This document shows positions 33,095-40,036 of a stretch of 47,116 nucleotides of DNA, in pieces. The DNA comes from CAZEDL01 sp964585245 (lineage in GTDB: Bacteria; Patescibacteriota; Patescibacteriia; Magasanikbacterales; GWA2-37-8), in NCBI GenBank assembly GCA_964585245.1, contig CAZPCV010000003.1:1-47116 (forward strand). Reading direction: 5' to 3'. The notes under the pieces were generated by a model. It was not told where the DNA came from. It did no database searches and saw only the letters and a program-made list of their open reading frames with translations. How positions within the stretch are numbered: position 1 is the first letter of the stretch; each line of letters begins with the position of its first letter. The position numbers were made by a program, and so were the translations under genes.

Positions 33095-33976
33095 TTACTT
33101 AACCCGGCTAATCCCTGTTGGGGTTAACCGAACCGTACCGCGGAGCTCCCCCGTGCCACTAACAAAACTTCTGATACCAGCCACTTTTCCAGACAACTTT
33201 ACCGTGGCGCTATACGTATTAGAATTTCCAGCATACACAATAGTATCGAAAAAAACGCTATTTAGGAAGCTGTCTGGGCCTACGCAATTATTTTCACTAA
33301 ATCCCCCCTCGTCCAAACAATACGGTGTATTGGAAACAAGAGTAATATTCTGAACGGGATACGTATTAAATTTTTCGTGATACTCCGCCAGGGCTGTTTG
33401 TAACGTTTTCAGATCATTGAGGCGGTTATTGTCTTTAGTCTCCAGATAGTGCGCATCAGCTATTTTTTTATAAAAATCTATTAATGTTCCCTTGCAGCTT
33501 AGAGGGTCTAGCGCAGTAGCCATTAGAAAAAAAGATTTGTGTGGGTCAAATAAATCCTCAGAAATCATCCCCGTATCTAACTTACAAACCGCTTCTTTCC
33601 CCTGAAAATTTGTTTTTTCGTTGAGATCGGCTTTAACGGCTCTCAGAAAAGCTTTGGTATCAATTTTTATGGTAGAGCTTACTATAGGTACATTTTTTAA
33701 CAGTTCGGCATCATTAAATTTAATTGAGTATTTATCATACTTAATTTTTAAGGAGCACTTTTTTGATGTTCCAATAATTTCGTCCGTTAACGTTTGCACA
33801 ACTGTTACCCCCGATCTCGAGGATTTGTCAGACTCTGTTATTTTGGCGGAGCGGCAATTCTTGGCCGCTTCCAAAAAGCATTTTGCGTCTCTACACACCT
33901 TGGGTTTTGTGGCAGCATACGCTGGCACTCCTCCCAAAATCCCTATTACTACCAACAAAACGAATATTTTTTTCAT
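33095..33976 (-). CDS. secreted protein with an internal pseudopilin-like module
   Basis: The 293-aa protein has a signal peptide (MKKIFVLLVVIGILGGVPAYA, cleavage after AYA) and about ten cysteines. Residues near 183-230 resemble the segment after the N-terminal helix in CPR type II/IV pseudopilins (NRLNDLKTLQTALAEYHEKF, NTYPV, then YCLDEGG). The pilin methylation motif and hydrophobic stalk are missing, so it cannot assemble as a normal pilin. The N-terminal 170 residues are unfamiliar. It is probably exported and disulfide-bonded; function unknown. Confidence 0.75.
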   Translation of the reverse strand: MKKIFVLLVVIGILGGVPAYAATKPKVCRDAKCFLEAAKNCRSAKITESDKSSRSGVTVVQTLTDEIIGTSKKCSLKIKYDKYSIKFNDAELLKNVPIVSSTIKIDTKAFLRAVKADLNEKTNFQGKEAVCKLDTGMISEDLFDPHKSFFLMATALDPLSCKGTLIDFYKKIADAHYLETKDNNRLNDLKTLQTALAEYHEKFNTYPVQNITLVSNTPYCLDEGGFSENNCVGPDSFLNSVFFDTIVYAGNSNTYSATVKLSGKVAGIRSFVSGTGELRGTVRLTPTGISRVK

Positions 33977-33996
33977 ATGGTTAAGATTATGTCAGG

Positions 33997-34025
33997 AGTA
34001 TATGCCTAAAATAATAATTATTCAA
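33997..34025 (-). promoter_or_regulatory. promoter of the secreted protein gene
   Basis: On the minus strand TTGAAT (34025-34020), 17 nt and TATACT (34002-33997). The ATG is 21 nt further on. Small hairpins (CTTTGCTtcAGCAAAG, TTTACCTtagacAGGTAAA, AAAACCttacGGTTTT) lie between this promoter and the tRNA terminator. Confidence 0.65.
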
Positions 34026-34138
34026 TGGATTTACTTGGCGATCTTTGCTTCAGCAAAGGTCTGCAGGCAACTTTACCTTAGACAGGTAAAACCTTACGGT
34101 TTTCAAACTTTCCCTGGTTCTATTTTTTTATAGACCAA

Positions 34139-34178
34139 AAATAAAATCGCCCCAGCTAAAGCCGGAGCGATTTTATTT
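34139..34178 (-). terminator. intrinsic terminator of tRNA-Gly
   Basis: AAATAAAATCGC and GCGATTTTATTT form a 12-bp stem with additional inner GC pairs. It begins one base after the 3' end of the tRNA on the minus strand. Confidence 0.85.
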
Positions 34179-34179
34179 G

Positions 34180-34251
34180 AGCGGGTAAGGGGAGTCGAAC
34201 CCCTGTCACCAGTTTGGAAAACTGGGATAATAGCCGTTATATGATACCCGC
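34180..34251 (-). tRNA. tRNA-Gly (anticodon TCC)
   Basis: Full cloverleaf on the minus strand: acceptor GCGGGTA/TACCCGC, D arm TCATATAACGGCTATTA, anticodon stem CCAGT/ACTGG with loop TTTCCAA (anticodon TCC), T arm AGGGG/CCCCT with loop TTCGACT, and discriminator T. No CCA is encoded. It reads GGA and probably GGG glycine codons. Confidence 0.95.
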
Positions 34252-34261
34252 AGTGAGTGAA

Positions 34262-34400
34262 AATGAGGGCACACCCTCAATTTTCCGAACGAGGAGTACC
34301 ATATATTTTTATATATGATACCCGCGAGGAGTGCTGTAAAACACAAAATTCATTTTGTGTTTTATTGCCGACGAGCGGTGTCATATACCTTAGTATATGA
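34262..34400. repeat. array of four palindromes, three with a shared CGAG-N-N-GT head, in the tRNA-Gly leader
   Basis: Plus-strand order: (0) AAAAT-GAGGG caca CCCTC-A-ATTTT; (1) CGAGGAGT then GTAcCATATAT/ATATATGaTAC; (2) CGAGGAGT then AAAACACAAAAT/ATTTTGTGTTTT, perfect 12 bp; (3) CGAGCGGT then TGTCATATAC/GTATATGACA, perfect 10 bp. Unit 1 is followed by ATATGATACCCGC, a copy of the tRNA 5' end (14 nt shared on the minus strand). The stems differ in sequence while heads are kept. The array lies inside the transcript running from the promoter at 34465-34492 to tRNA-Gly. Confidence 0.7.
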
Positions 34401-34464
34401 CATGCGCACAAGGTTCTTTTGCTTGACCTAATCCACCAACACATTTCATTTCACAGTGCTATAG

Positions 34465-34492
34465 AGTATAATAAATCCATAAAAAATGTCAA
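34465..34492 (-). promoter_or_regulatory. promoter of the tRNA-Gly transcript
   Basis: On the minus strand TTGACA (34492-34487), 16 nt and TATACT (34470-34465). It gives a leader of about 200 nt containing the palindrome array. The -35 overlaps the start codon of the divergent gene at 34486. Confidence 0.65.
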
Positions 34493-34842
34493 CCATGACT
34501 GCTTTTTCTTTGGAATCTATCCAGGCCATACTGTCCGATCACTGGCTGATTACTTGGTATGTTCTCGGCATTAATTTTTTGGCCTTATTTATCTACGGAG
34601 TCGACAAAGTATTGGCCCGTTCGCACGCTTGGCGCATCTCGGAGCGCACCTTACTTCTCCTCGCCCTGTGCGGGGGCAGTGCTGGCGCATTATGTGGCAT
34701 TCACCTCTTTCGCCACAAAAGCCGTAAAAGCATTTTTTTGCTTTATTTTAGCATAATTTTGCTTCTTCAGATTGGACTAGTGACAATGCTTTTGTCTCGC
34801 TCTTATCCACTGCTAGACAACGGAATATTAAATCCGGTATAG
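34486..34842 (+). CDS. DUF1294 family membrane protein
   Basis: The 118-aa protein has three or four hydrophobic helices and the family hallmarks YGVDKVLARSHAWRISERTL, then GGSAGALCG and FRHKSRKSIF. The function of the family is unknown. An ATG at 34495 is an alternative start. It stands alone and runs up to the promoter of the acidic mini-protein. Confidence 0.8.
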   Translation: MSTMTAFSLESIQAILSDHWLITWYVLGINFLALFIYGVDKVLARSHAWRISERTLLLLALCGGSAGALCGIHLFRHKSRKSIFLLYFSIILLLQIGLVTMLLSRSYPLLDNGILNPV

Positions 34843-34871
34843 TTGACAACTGTTTATTTTTGTGATATATT
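34843..34871 (+). promoter_or_regulatory. promoter of the acidic mini-protein
   Basis: TTGACA (34843-34848), exactly 17 nt and TATATT (34866-34871), starting right after the previous stop codon. It leaves a leader of about 43 nt. Confidence 0.8.
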
Positions 34872-34920
34872 CGTGCCGAAATATGGCTTCCCGGCCATTT
34901 ACTTACTAGATATTTATCTT

Positions 34921-35073
34921 ATGGCAATTAACCCCGATTTTGATGATGCTTGGCCACAAGGTGGCGGCATGAATGATGATGACGATGACATGAACGGAAT
35001 GAATGACGGTGATGATGACGATGATCTCGACGAAGATGAAGATGACGACGATAGTGATGACGATATGGCCTAA
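34921..35073 (+). CDS. Asp-rich acidic mini-protein
   Basis: The 50-aa protein starts MAINPDFDDAWPQGGGMN and then is almost only Asp, Glu, Gly, Met and Asn. About half of all residues are acidic, so the predicted charge is extremely negative. I prefer the ATG at 34921 because it follows a strong promoter; an in-frame start at 34843 would lie inside that promoter. A perfect terminator follows directly, so this is a dedicated single-gene transcript and likely real. It may be a disordered cation-binding or nucleic-acid-mimicking protein; no family is recognised. Confidence 0.7.
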   Translation: MAINPDFDDAWPQGGGMNDDDDDMNGMNDGDDDDDLDEDEDDDDSDDDMA

Positions 35074-35075
35074 CA

Positions 35076-35106
35076 GAAAACCGCCGGCTCTGGCCGGCGT
35101 TTTCTT
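35076..35106 (+). terminator. intrinsic terminator after the acidic mini-protein
   Basis: CGCCGGC, tctg, GCCGGCG flanked by GAAAA and TTTTC make a strong GC stem followed by TTTTCTTTT. Confidence 0.9.
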
Positions 35107-35117
35107 TTGCCAAATAA

Positions 35118-35147
35118 AAAATCCCTCTTCAAAGTAAGAGGGATTTT
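35118..35147 (-). terminator. intrinsic terminator of the efp transcript
   Basis: AAAATCCCTCTT, caaagt, AAGAGGGATTTT form a perfect 12-bp stem with T-rich sequence on the minus strand, 13 bp beyond the efp stop codon. Confidence 0.9.
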
Positions 35148-35160
35148 AAATCTATAATTT

Positions 35161-35721
35161 TTAAGCGCGAGTAGAATAATCACCCGTTTCCGTATTGACC
35201 AAAATTTCTTCACCTTCTTTAATAAAAATGGGAGCCTGGATCTTGAGCCCATTATCTAGCGTAATTTCTTTGGTCACATTGCCGGCTGCGCTATCGCCTT
35301 TTACGGCAGGTGGCGCTTCGACTACTTTATATTGAATTTTTTTCGGCAACTGAATACTAACTGGGCGTTCTTCATACATCCCAATTACCACGTCAATCCC
35401 TTCTTTCAAGAATTTTGCTTCGTCTCCTACCAACTCGCCATTCATTTCGATTTGTTCATAATTATTCATGTTCATGAAGGCGAAATTGTCACCGGTTTTA
35501 TACAAATATTGCATAGTCTGGAATTGGACACTGACGATATCCACCGACTCACTGGTTTTGTAGGTGATTTCAATCACTTTGCCGTTGCCCAAATTTTTCA
35601 TGCGGGTGCGCACGAAAGCGGCGCCTTTGCCAGGGTTAACATGTTGGAACTCTACTACGACATAGAGGTCATTCTGGTGACGAATCACCACTCCTTTGCG
35701 AACATCTGATGTTGAAGCCAT
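35161..35721 (-). CDS. efp: elongation factor P
   Basis: Relieves ribosome stalling at consecutive prolines. The 186-aa protein has three beta domains, full length. The tip loop reads HVNPGKGAAFVR with Lys at residue 32, the position that EpmA beta-lysylates in E. coli (K34). It lies 21 bp downstream of epmA on the same strand, so factor and modifying enzyme are probably cotranscribed. Confidence 0.96.
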   Translation of the reverse strand: MASTSDVRKGVVIRHQNDLYVVVEFQHVNPGKGAAFVRTRMKNLGNGKVIEITYKTSESVDIVSVQFQTMQYLYKTGDNFAFMNMNNYEQIEMNGELVGDEAKFLKEGIDVVIGMYEERPVSIQLPKKIQYKVVEAPPAVKGDSAAGNVTKEITLDNGLKIQAPIFIKEGEEILVNTETGDYSTRA

Positions 35722-35742
35722 ATAGAATTAACAATAAAACAA

Positions 35743-36780
35743 TTAGCAATTAATTTGGTCACTTACCGTCTGGAACACCACTTCTTCGAGGGTGCGAGCG
35801 CCGGTAAACAACAGTACCATACGATCTACCCCCAAGGCAATACCCCCGGCTGGAGGGGGAATAGCGGGTAAGGCCCCAATAAAATCGGCATCTACTGCCC
35901 AGGTAGCTTTGCCTAATTTGTGGCGCAAGGCCTGATCCTGTTCCAGACGGCGTAGCTGCTCATGCGACTCTGTCAGTTCTCCAAAGCCGTTTGCGAGTTC
36001 AAGGCCGCCAATATACACCTCTACCCGTTCGGCATAACGAGGGTCATGATCGCACCTACGCGAAAGTGAACACATCCGAGCGGGATAGTCGTATACGAAA
36101 ATTGGACGCTCAACCCCAAGATGTGGTTCGATTTCGTTCAAAAAAATCTTGAAAAACAAATCTTCGTATTCATCGGCTTCGCTTGTGGCGTGTCCCCGCT
36201 CCGCTGCCAATTGCCGTAGCGGCCCCAGCTCCAAATAATCATCCAAGTTAATACCAATGTATTCTTGCCACAGTTGTTTCATGGTAGAACGCTGCCAGGG
36301 ATTAACGATCGACACTTCGTAAACACCATACTTCACCGTGCCAACACCCAACTTTTCTCCTACATATTTGAACAAAGCTTCCAGGTCGTCCATGATTTGC
36401 GGCAACGTTCCCGGCGCCCGATACCATTCAAGCATGGTAAATTCGGTATTATGCGTACCATCTCCAAACGCTTCGCCATTACGAAAACATTTAGCCAGTT
36501 GGAAAATATTTTGGAAACCAGCAGCTAATAATTTTTTCATCGCGAATTCCGGCGATGTTTGCAGGTAAAATTGCTCTTGGCGACCCAGTGGATCAAAAAA
36601 TGTTACCGCCGCCGGGTTTAAATATGGTTCTTGGCCAGGTAGTTTAAGCGCGATCGGAGTATCGGTTTCGACAAAATTCTGTGCCCAAAAAAATTCTCGA
36701 ATCAAACGCAAGATACTAAGCCGAGTACGGTACATGGTCTGCAACCGAGGATTATCGTGCAATTCTTTCCAAACAGTCAT
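35743..36780 (-). CDS. epmA: EF-P--(R)-beta-lysine ligase EpmA (PoxA/GenX)
   Basis: Class II lysyl-tRNA synthetase paralog that attaches (beta-)lysine to EF-P. At 345 aa it lacks the N-terminal anticodon-binding domain of LysRS, as EpmA does. The class II motifs are present: PGQEPYLNP near the N-terminus, FRNGEAFGDGTHNTEFTMLE in motif 2, ELANGFGEL, and GGIALGVDRMVLL in motif 3. The neighbour is efp with the acceptor Lys in place. No epmB (lysine 2,3-aminomutase) is seen in the window, so the donor could be alpha-lysine or epmB may lie elsewhere. Confidence 0.93.
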   Translation of the reverse strand: MTVWKELHDNPRLQTMYRTRLSILRLIREFFWAQNFVETDTPIALKLPGQEPYLNPAAVTFFDPLGRQEQFYLQTSPEFAMKKLLAAGFQNIFQLAKCFRNGEAFGDGTHNTEFTMLEWYRAPGTLPQIMDDLEALFKYVGEKLGVGTVKYGVYEVSIVNPWQRSTMKQLWQEYIGINLDDYLELGPLRQLAAERGHATSEADEYEDLFFKIFLNEIEPHLGVERPIFVYDYPARMCSLSRRCDHDPRYAERVEVYIGGLELANGFGELTESHEQLRRLEQDQALRHKLGKATWAVDADFIGALPAIPPPAGGIALGVDRMVLLFTGARTLEEVVFQTVSDQINC

Positions 36781-36797
36781 ATAGTTACTTTTTGATT

Positions 36798-36826
36798 AAA
36801 ATATCCCGATCAAGTCGGGATATTTT
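36798..36826. terminator. intrinsic terminator between rpsR and epmA
   Basis: AAAATATCCCGA, TCAAG, TCGGGATATTTT form a 12-bp stem. It ends the rpsF-ssb-rpsR transcript on the minus strand before epmA. Confidence 0.9.
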
Positions 36827-36847
36827 TACGCACACTACGATTAAGTG

Positions 36848-37084
36848 TTATTTCGCGAGATACGGCATCAAGGCTCCCTGACGAGCGCGTTTGACAGCGT
36901 TTGCCACCTGGCGCTGGTGCTTGGCACACAAGCCAGAGCGGCGGCGCGGAGCGATCTTCATGTACGAAGACACGAAACGACGCAAGGTGCCGATATCTTT
37001 GTAATCGACAACTAATTTATTGTTGGTGCAGTAGTGACAGCCCTTCGGTCGGTTGTCAGTTTTGGGTTGAGTGTTCGGACTCAT
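36848..37084 (-). CDS. rpsR: 30S ribosomal protein S18
   Basis: Small-subunit protein that pairs with S6. The 78-aa protein has the conserved core RRFVSSYMKIAPRRRSGLCA and a zinc-type set of ligands C16, C19, C53 and H56 (the C+ form). It is the third gene of the classic rpsF-ssb-rpsR operon. Confidence 0.96.
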   Translation of the reverse strand: MSPNTQPKTDNRPKGCHYCTNNKLVVDYKDIGTLRRFVSSYMKIAPRRRSGLCAKHQRQVANAVKRARQGALMPYLAK

Positions 37085-37111
37085 AAGAATGAGAAGTAAA
37101 AACGGTTAAGG

Positions 37112-37564
37112 TTAAAAAGGAATATCTTCGACTTTGATTTCTTCTTCGATCACATCATTCTGGGCACTCGGTTGATAGCTGGGCTCAGAGGAAGATGTGG
37201 CCGGAGTTTGGCCAAAGCTGTCGGTGCCGCCCATGGGCTTGCCCCCGAGCATTATCATGTTGTCAGCGACTACTTCGGTACGATAGCGTTTGACGCCGTC
37301 CTGGCCGGTCCAATCGCGGGTTTGTAGCCGACCTTCGATATAGACCTGGCTAGCCTTGCGCAGGTATTGGTTGGCAATCTCGGCTAATTTGCCCCACATC
37401 ACGATGTTGTGGAATTCACTTTGGCGCTGCTTTTGCCCCTGAGCATCAGTCCAGCCGCGGCTGGTGGCGATACTGAAACTGGCAACTGATTTTCCGCCCG
37501 GAGTATTACGTAATTCCGGATCGCGGGTCAAGCGGCCGATCAGCATGACTTTGTTGAGGTCCAT
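37112..37564 (-). CDS. ssb: single-stranded DNA-binding protein
   Basis: Coats single-stranded DNA in replication and repair. The 150-aa protein has an OB fold in residues 1-105 (MDLNKVMLIGRLTRDPELRN, then WGKLAEIANQYLRKASQVYI), a Gly/Ser/Gln/Pro linker and the acidic tip VEDIPF that recruits partner proteins. It lies between rpsF (97 bp upstream) and rpsR (27 bp downstream). Confidence 0.96.
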   Translation of the reverse strand: MDLNKVMLIGRLTRDPELRNTPGGKSVASFSIATSRGWTDAQGQKQRQSEFHNIVMWGKLAEIANQYLRKASQVYIEGRLQTRDWTGQDGVKRYRTEVVADNMIMLGGKPMGGTDSFGQTPATSSSEPSYQPSAQNDVIEEEIKVEDIPF

Positions 37565-37661
37565 ATGAGAGAGCGTTAAATTGCTAAAATGTTAAATTGT
37601 TTGTATTGCTTTAATTCTTTTCCGGCAATTTAGCAATATTACAAGGTAACAACGATTTCAT

Positions 37662-38249
37662 TTAGACTCCTGGGATAATATTATCACCACTCAAAATCTC
37701 GTCCAATTTTTTGGTGATTTCTTCCATCGAAGCCGCATCAGGCTTTACCGCTGCAGAGCGTGGGGTTGGGGCCGGACCTTTCATTTCGGCTGGCACGACA
37801 TCCATTTCTTCTACCGCTGGCATGGCTTTTTTCATGGCCGGGGTTGGGGCCGAAGCCATTTCTTTTTCTTTCATCGGCATTACCGGCATATCTTTATTTT
37901 CGGCCATGACCGGAGTCATACCCATACCTTCGGTGGTGTAGGCGATTTTTTGCGCAGGGGTAAGAGCGATGTTGAAGTTGGTCACCATGGTGCGCAGCAC
38001 ATCGCGCAAGAGTGATAATTTGTGTTCCAATTTCTTGAGCGCGGCGGATTCGGCCGTAAAGACGACGGTATAGAAATAACCGTATCGAATTTGCTTAATC
38101 GGATAGGCCAAGCGATTTTTGCCGATGGTGGTAAGTTCGACTTCGCTGCCATGTTCTTTCACCATTGCAACAATTTCGTTGGCGCGGGTTTCGGCTTGTT
38201 TGTCATCAAGCGTGCCCGGCAAAATTAATAATAACTCGTATTTCTTCAT
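37662..38249 (-). CDS. rpsF: 30S ribosomal protein S6 with a long low-complexity C-terminal tail
   Basis: Residues 1-100 are ordinary S6 (KKYELLLILPGTLDD; NRLAYPIKQIRYGYFYTVVF). The remaining 95 residues are a Met/Pro/Ala/Glu-rich, probably disordered extension ending in a short helix (MEEITKKLDEILSGDNI). E. coli S6 is about 131 aa, so this tail is long, and its Met-Pro repetition is unusual. It is the first gene of the S6-SSB-S18 operon. Confidence 0.94.
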   Translation of the reverse strand: MKKYELLLILPGTLDDKQAETRANEIVAMVKEHGSEVELTTIGKNRLAYPIKQIRYGYFYTVVFTAESAALKKLEHKLSLLRDVLRTMVTNFNIALTPAQKIAYTTEGMGMTPVMAENKDMPVMPMKEKEMASAPTPAMKKAMPAVEEMDVVPAEMKGPAPTPRSAAVKPDAASMEEITKKLDEILSGDNIIPGV

Positions 38250-38416
38250 ACAGAAGACTAGGTCAGTTAATAACAGAATGTTCGCTGCGGCGTAGATACC
38301 CGTCGAGCGAACCGTGAATAAGTAAGCGTTGTACGAGGCCCACCGGAGCTAGCGGCGACCAAGTAAAAAAGGCAGTAATATGTGGTCATACTAACCAAAT
38401 ACCCTAGAAAAGTCAA
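38250..38416 (-). promoter_or_regulatory. rpsF promoter and structured leader (possible S6:S18-type regulatory RNA)
   Basis: On the minus strand TTGACT (38416-38411), 17 nt and TAGTAT (38393-38388) start a leader of about 130 nt. It contains GGTCGCCGCTAGCTCCGG and then TGGGCC, which can fold as a short stem exposing CCG, and a separate hairpin closed by GTTCGCT/AGCGAAC. S6:S18 complex-binding leaders with a conserved CCG are known upstream of rpsF in many bacteria. The resemblance here is only general. The 90 bp beyond the promoter up to 38510 hold no feature I can name. Confidence 0.5.
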
Positions 38417-38510
38417 CAGTAAGCCTACGAACCTCTTTGACGCTTGCGGTTGAGACCAGTACTTTACCCACGATACCATACGATTTACGTAGTATCTAAC
38501 CTAATCCTTT

Positions 38511-39091
38511 ATGTCATACGAAGAGTTCGCTCCCGAAGAATTAGCCCAAATTGCCAAGGAATATTTCGCTAACTGTTCGGAAGAAATTGATTATTTAGTG
38601 CAACAAAACGAACTATTTGACCAATGGGAAAAAATAACAGAACTTTACAAGGACTATCTGCCGCTCACCGGGGGACAAATCAGCGCCCTGAGAGTAGCGA
38701 CACACCGACCCCAAATCAGCGGGCACAAGCTGAACAGTGCCAAGCCATCGCCACCGCTATGCTGGCTACAGAAATGGATTATAACCGACGGGAAGGTGAA
38801 TTTTTGCTAGCAAAGCAGGCCAGCGAAGAGACAATGCGAGTGTTACAAACAATCCAAACCAAACTAGAACAACACCGTACTAACCCCACGGCTATAGAGC
38901 CGTTGGTAGATACCTGGGAGCGTGAAAACCTGGGCACTGTGTATATGACATCGTTTAGTCGTGCCATGACTGATTTTATGAATGTCCATATGGAATTAGG
39001 CAGCATCCTACGATCTTCTGATCCTGCCGTGCCCCCGACCGACCACAATACCCCTGTTATCTTTGCTTCGGACTGGAAAAACCACACCTAA
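38511..39091 (+). pseudogene. hypothetical coiled-coil protein, frame broken (-1) near 38670-38700
   Basis: I do not recognise the family. The zero frame from the ATG at 38511 gives an acidic helical start (MSYEEFAPEELAQIAKEYFA ... ITELYKDYLPLTGGQISAL). From about codon 55-60 the sensible protein continues in the -1 frame (SSDTPTPNQRAQAEQCQAIA ... FASDWKNHT) to the stop at 39091. The joined product would be about 193 aa with two helical parts and a charged coiled-coil segment. A G5 run at 38670-38674 is a likely indel site. Unlike the other two broken genes, no canonical slippery heptamer is seen. Confidence 0.6.
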
Positions 39092-39125
39092 ATCAGCGAA
39101 TGTTGCGCGAGTTGATATTTTTAGC

Positions 39126-39154
39126 TTGACACAAGCGCCTTTTTGTGTTTAAAT
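39126..39154 (+). promoter_or_regulatory. promoter of GC-rich gene C
   Basis: TTGACA (39126-39131), 17 nt and TTAAAT (39149-39154). The -10 is weak, the -35 perfect. The leader to 39290 is about 130 nt and contains a long hairpin. Confidence 0.55.
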
Positions 39155-39204
39155 AGGCTGTTTAGTGCTTGTAAATTAAGCCTAAATTAATTCTTTGAAA
39201 ATTA

Positions 39205-39262
39205 CGGTACCCACGGTGAAAAAAGGGATTATAATTGATTCTTTTTTCCACCTAGGGTGCCG
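39205..39262 (+). promoter_or_regulatory. long hairpin in the leader of GC-rich gene C
   Basis: CGGTACCC/GGGTGCCG, GGTG/CACC and AAAAAAG/CTTTTTT stack to about 19 bp with small bulges around a 15-nt AT loop. It ends 27 nt before the start codon. GGTGCC is repeated directly after it (GGTGCCGATTCGGTGCC), so an alternative fold is possible. No T-run suitable for termination follows. Confidence 0.65.
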
Positions 39263-39289
39263 ATTCGGTGCCTGCTTACGGATGAGAAC

Positions 39290-39994
39290 ATGCGAATGTC
39301 TCTGACCCTCTTTCTCGCCGCCGCTCTTGGCGGCTGCGCCACTCCACACATCAAGCTCCTAAACCGGGCGGTCGTTATCCTGGCCAAGCCAGGGGAAACG
39401 AAGTTGAATTTCCGGTGGAAGGTGGGCGTCTGCCGACCAGGCTATGTCGATTGCCGTTTCGTGTTCGGAGACTGGGCAAACACTCGGCTGGAGGCAACGA
39501 TGCCGGCCACGCCGGCGGGCTTCGTGTCATCGGCGACTTTCACCCCCCAGGTGGAGCAGCGCGTCTCCACCCCGACGGCCACCCTGATCGTCGAGTGGGG
39601 CACGGACCTCACGTGGGCGCCCAATCAGCCTCCAATGCCCGCCGCCTCAGTCGCACCCGCGCCCGCGCCCGCTTACCGGGACCCTCTCGCGTACTGCGAG
39701 TACTGCGGACGGGTCCTCCCGGCCGCGCTCCACGCCCGTACCTTCGGCATCGGCACGGTGCTGGGTAAACCCCAAGATAAGCGCCCGCGCCCGTACCACC
39801 TGTCGGCCACCGGTGAGTGGATCGCCTGGTTCGAAATCGGGACTGCCACGGGCATGTACCAGGAGGCCAGCCTCCGCTTCATGCCGAAGAAAGGCATCGA
39901 GGTGAAGCCAGGTGCTCGCCTGCTGATCGTCAGCGTGAAGGTCCCCGGCCAGCATGGCGGCGAGCTGGTCGCCTTCCCGCTCCCCGCCGAGTAG
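39290..39994 (+). CDS. predicted lipoprotein, GC-rich unit C
   Basis: I do not recognise the family. The 234-aa product starts MRMSLTLFLAAALGGCATPH, a lipoprotein signal peptide with lipobox LGGC (lipidated Cys16). The mature part is beta-rich (VVILAKPGETKLNFRW; TATLIVEWGTDLTW), has a Pro/Ala-rich linker (PAPAPAYRD) and a CxxC pair (CEYCGR). The start was chosen from the lipobox spacing; the annotated-length alternative at 39257 adds 11 residues inside the hairpin region. Coding GC is far above the flanking genes, with third positions mostly G or C, suggesting transfer from a GC-rich donor. Confidence 0.75.
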   Translation: MRMSLTLFLAAALGGCATPHIKLLNRAVVILAKPGETKLNFRWKVGVCRPGYVDCRFVFGDWANTRLEATMPATPAGFVSSATFTPQVEQRVSTPTATLIVEWGTDLTWAPNQPPMPAASVAPAPAPAYRDPLAYCEYCGRVLPAALHARTFGIGTVLGKPQDKRPRPYHLSATGEWIAWFEIGTATGMYQEASLRFMPKKGIEVKPGARLLIVSVKVPGQHGGELVAFPLPAE

Positions 39995-40036
39995 GCCGGA
40001 TGGAGAGAACGCCGCATCTCCCCGCCGCCTCACCCG

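Noticed and set aside
34262..34400. CRISPR array near tRNA-Gly
   Set aside because: Repeats are only 8 nt, spacers are palindromic and of uneven length, and no cas gene is present.
38624..38810. Two separate overlapping genes instead of one broken gene at 38511-39091
   Set aside because: The second frame has no ribosome site, and its first 20 codons look like an out-of-frame reading of the first protein. One frameshifted gene explains it better.
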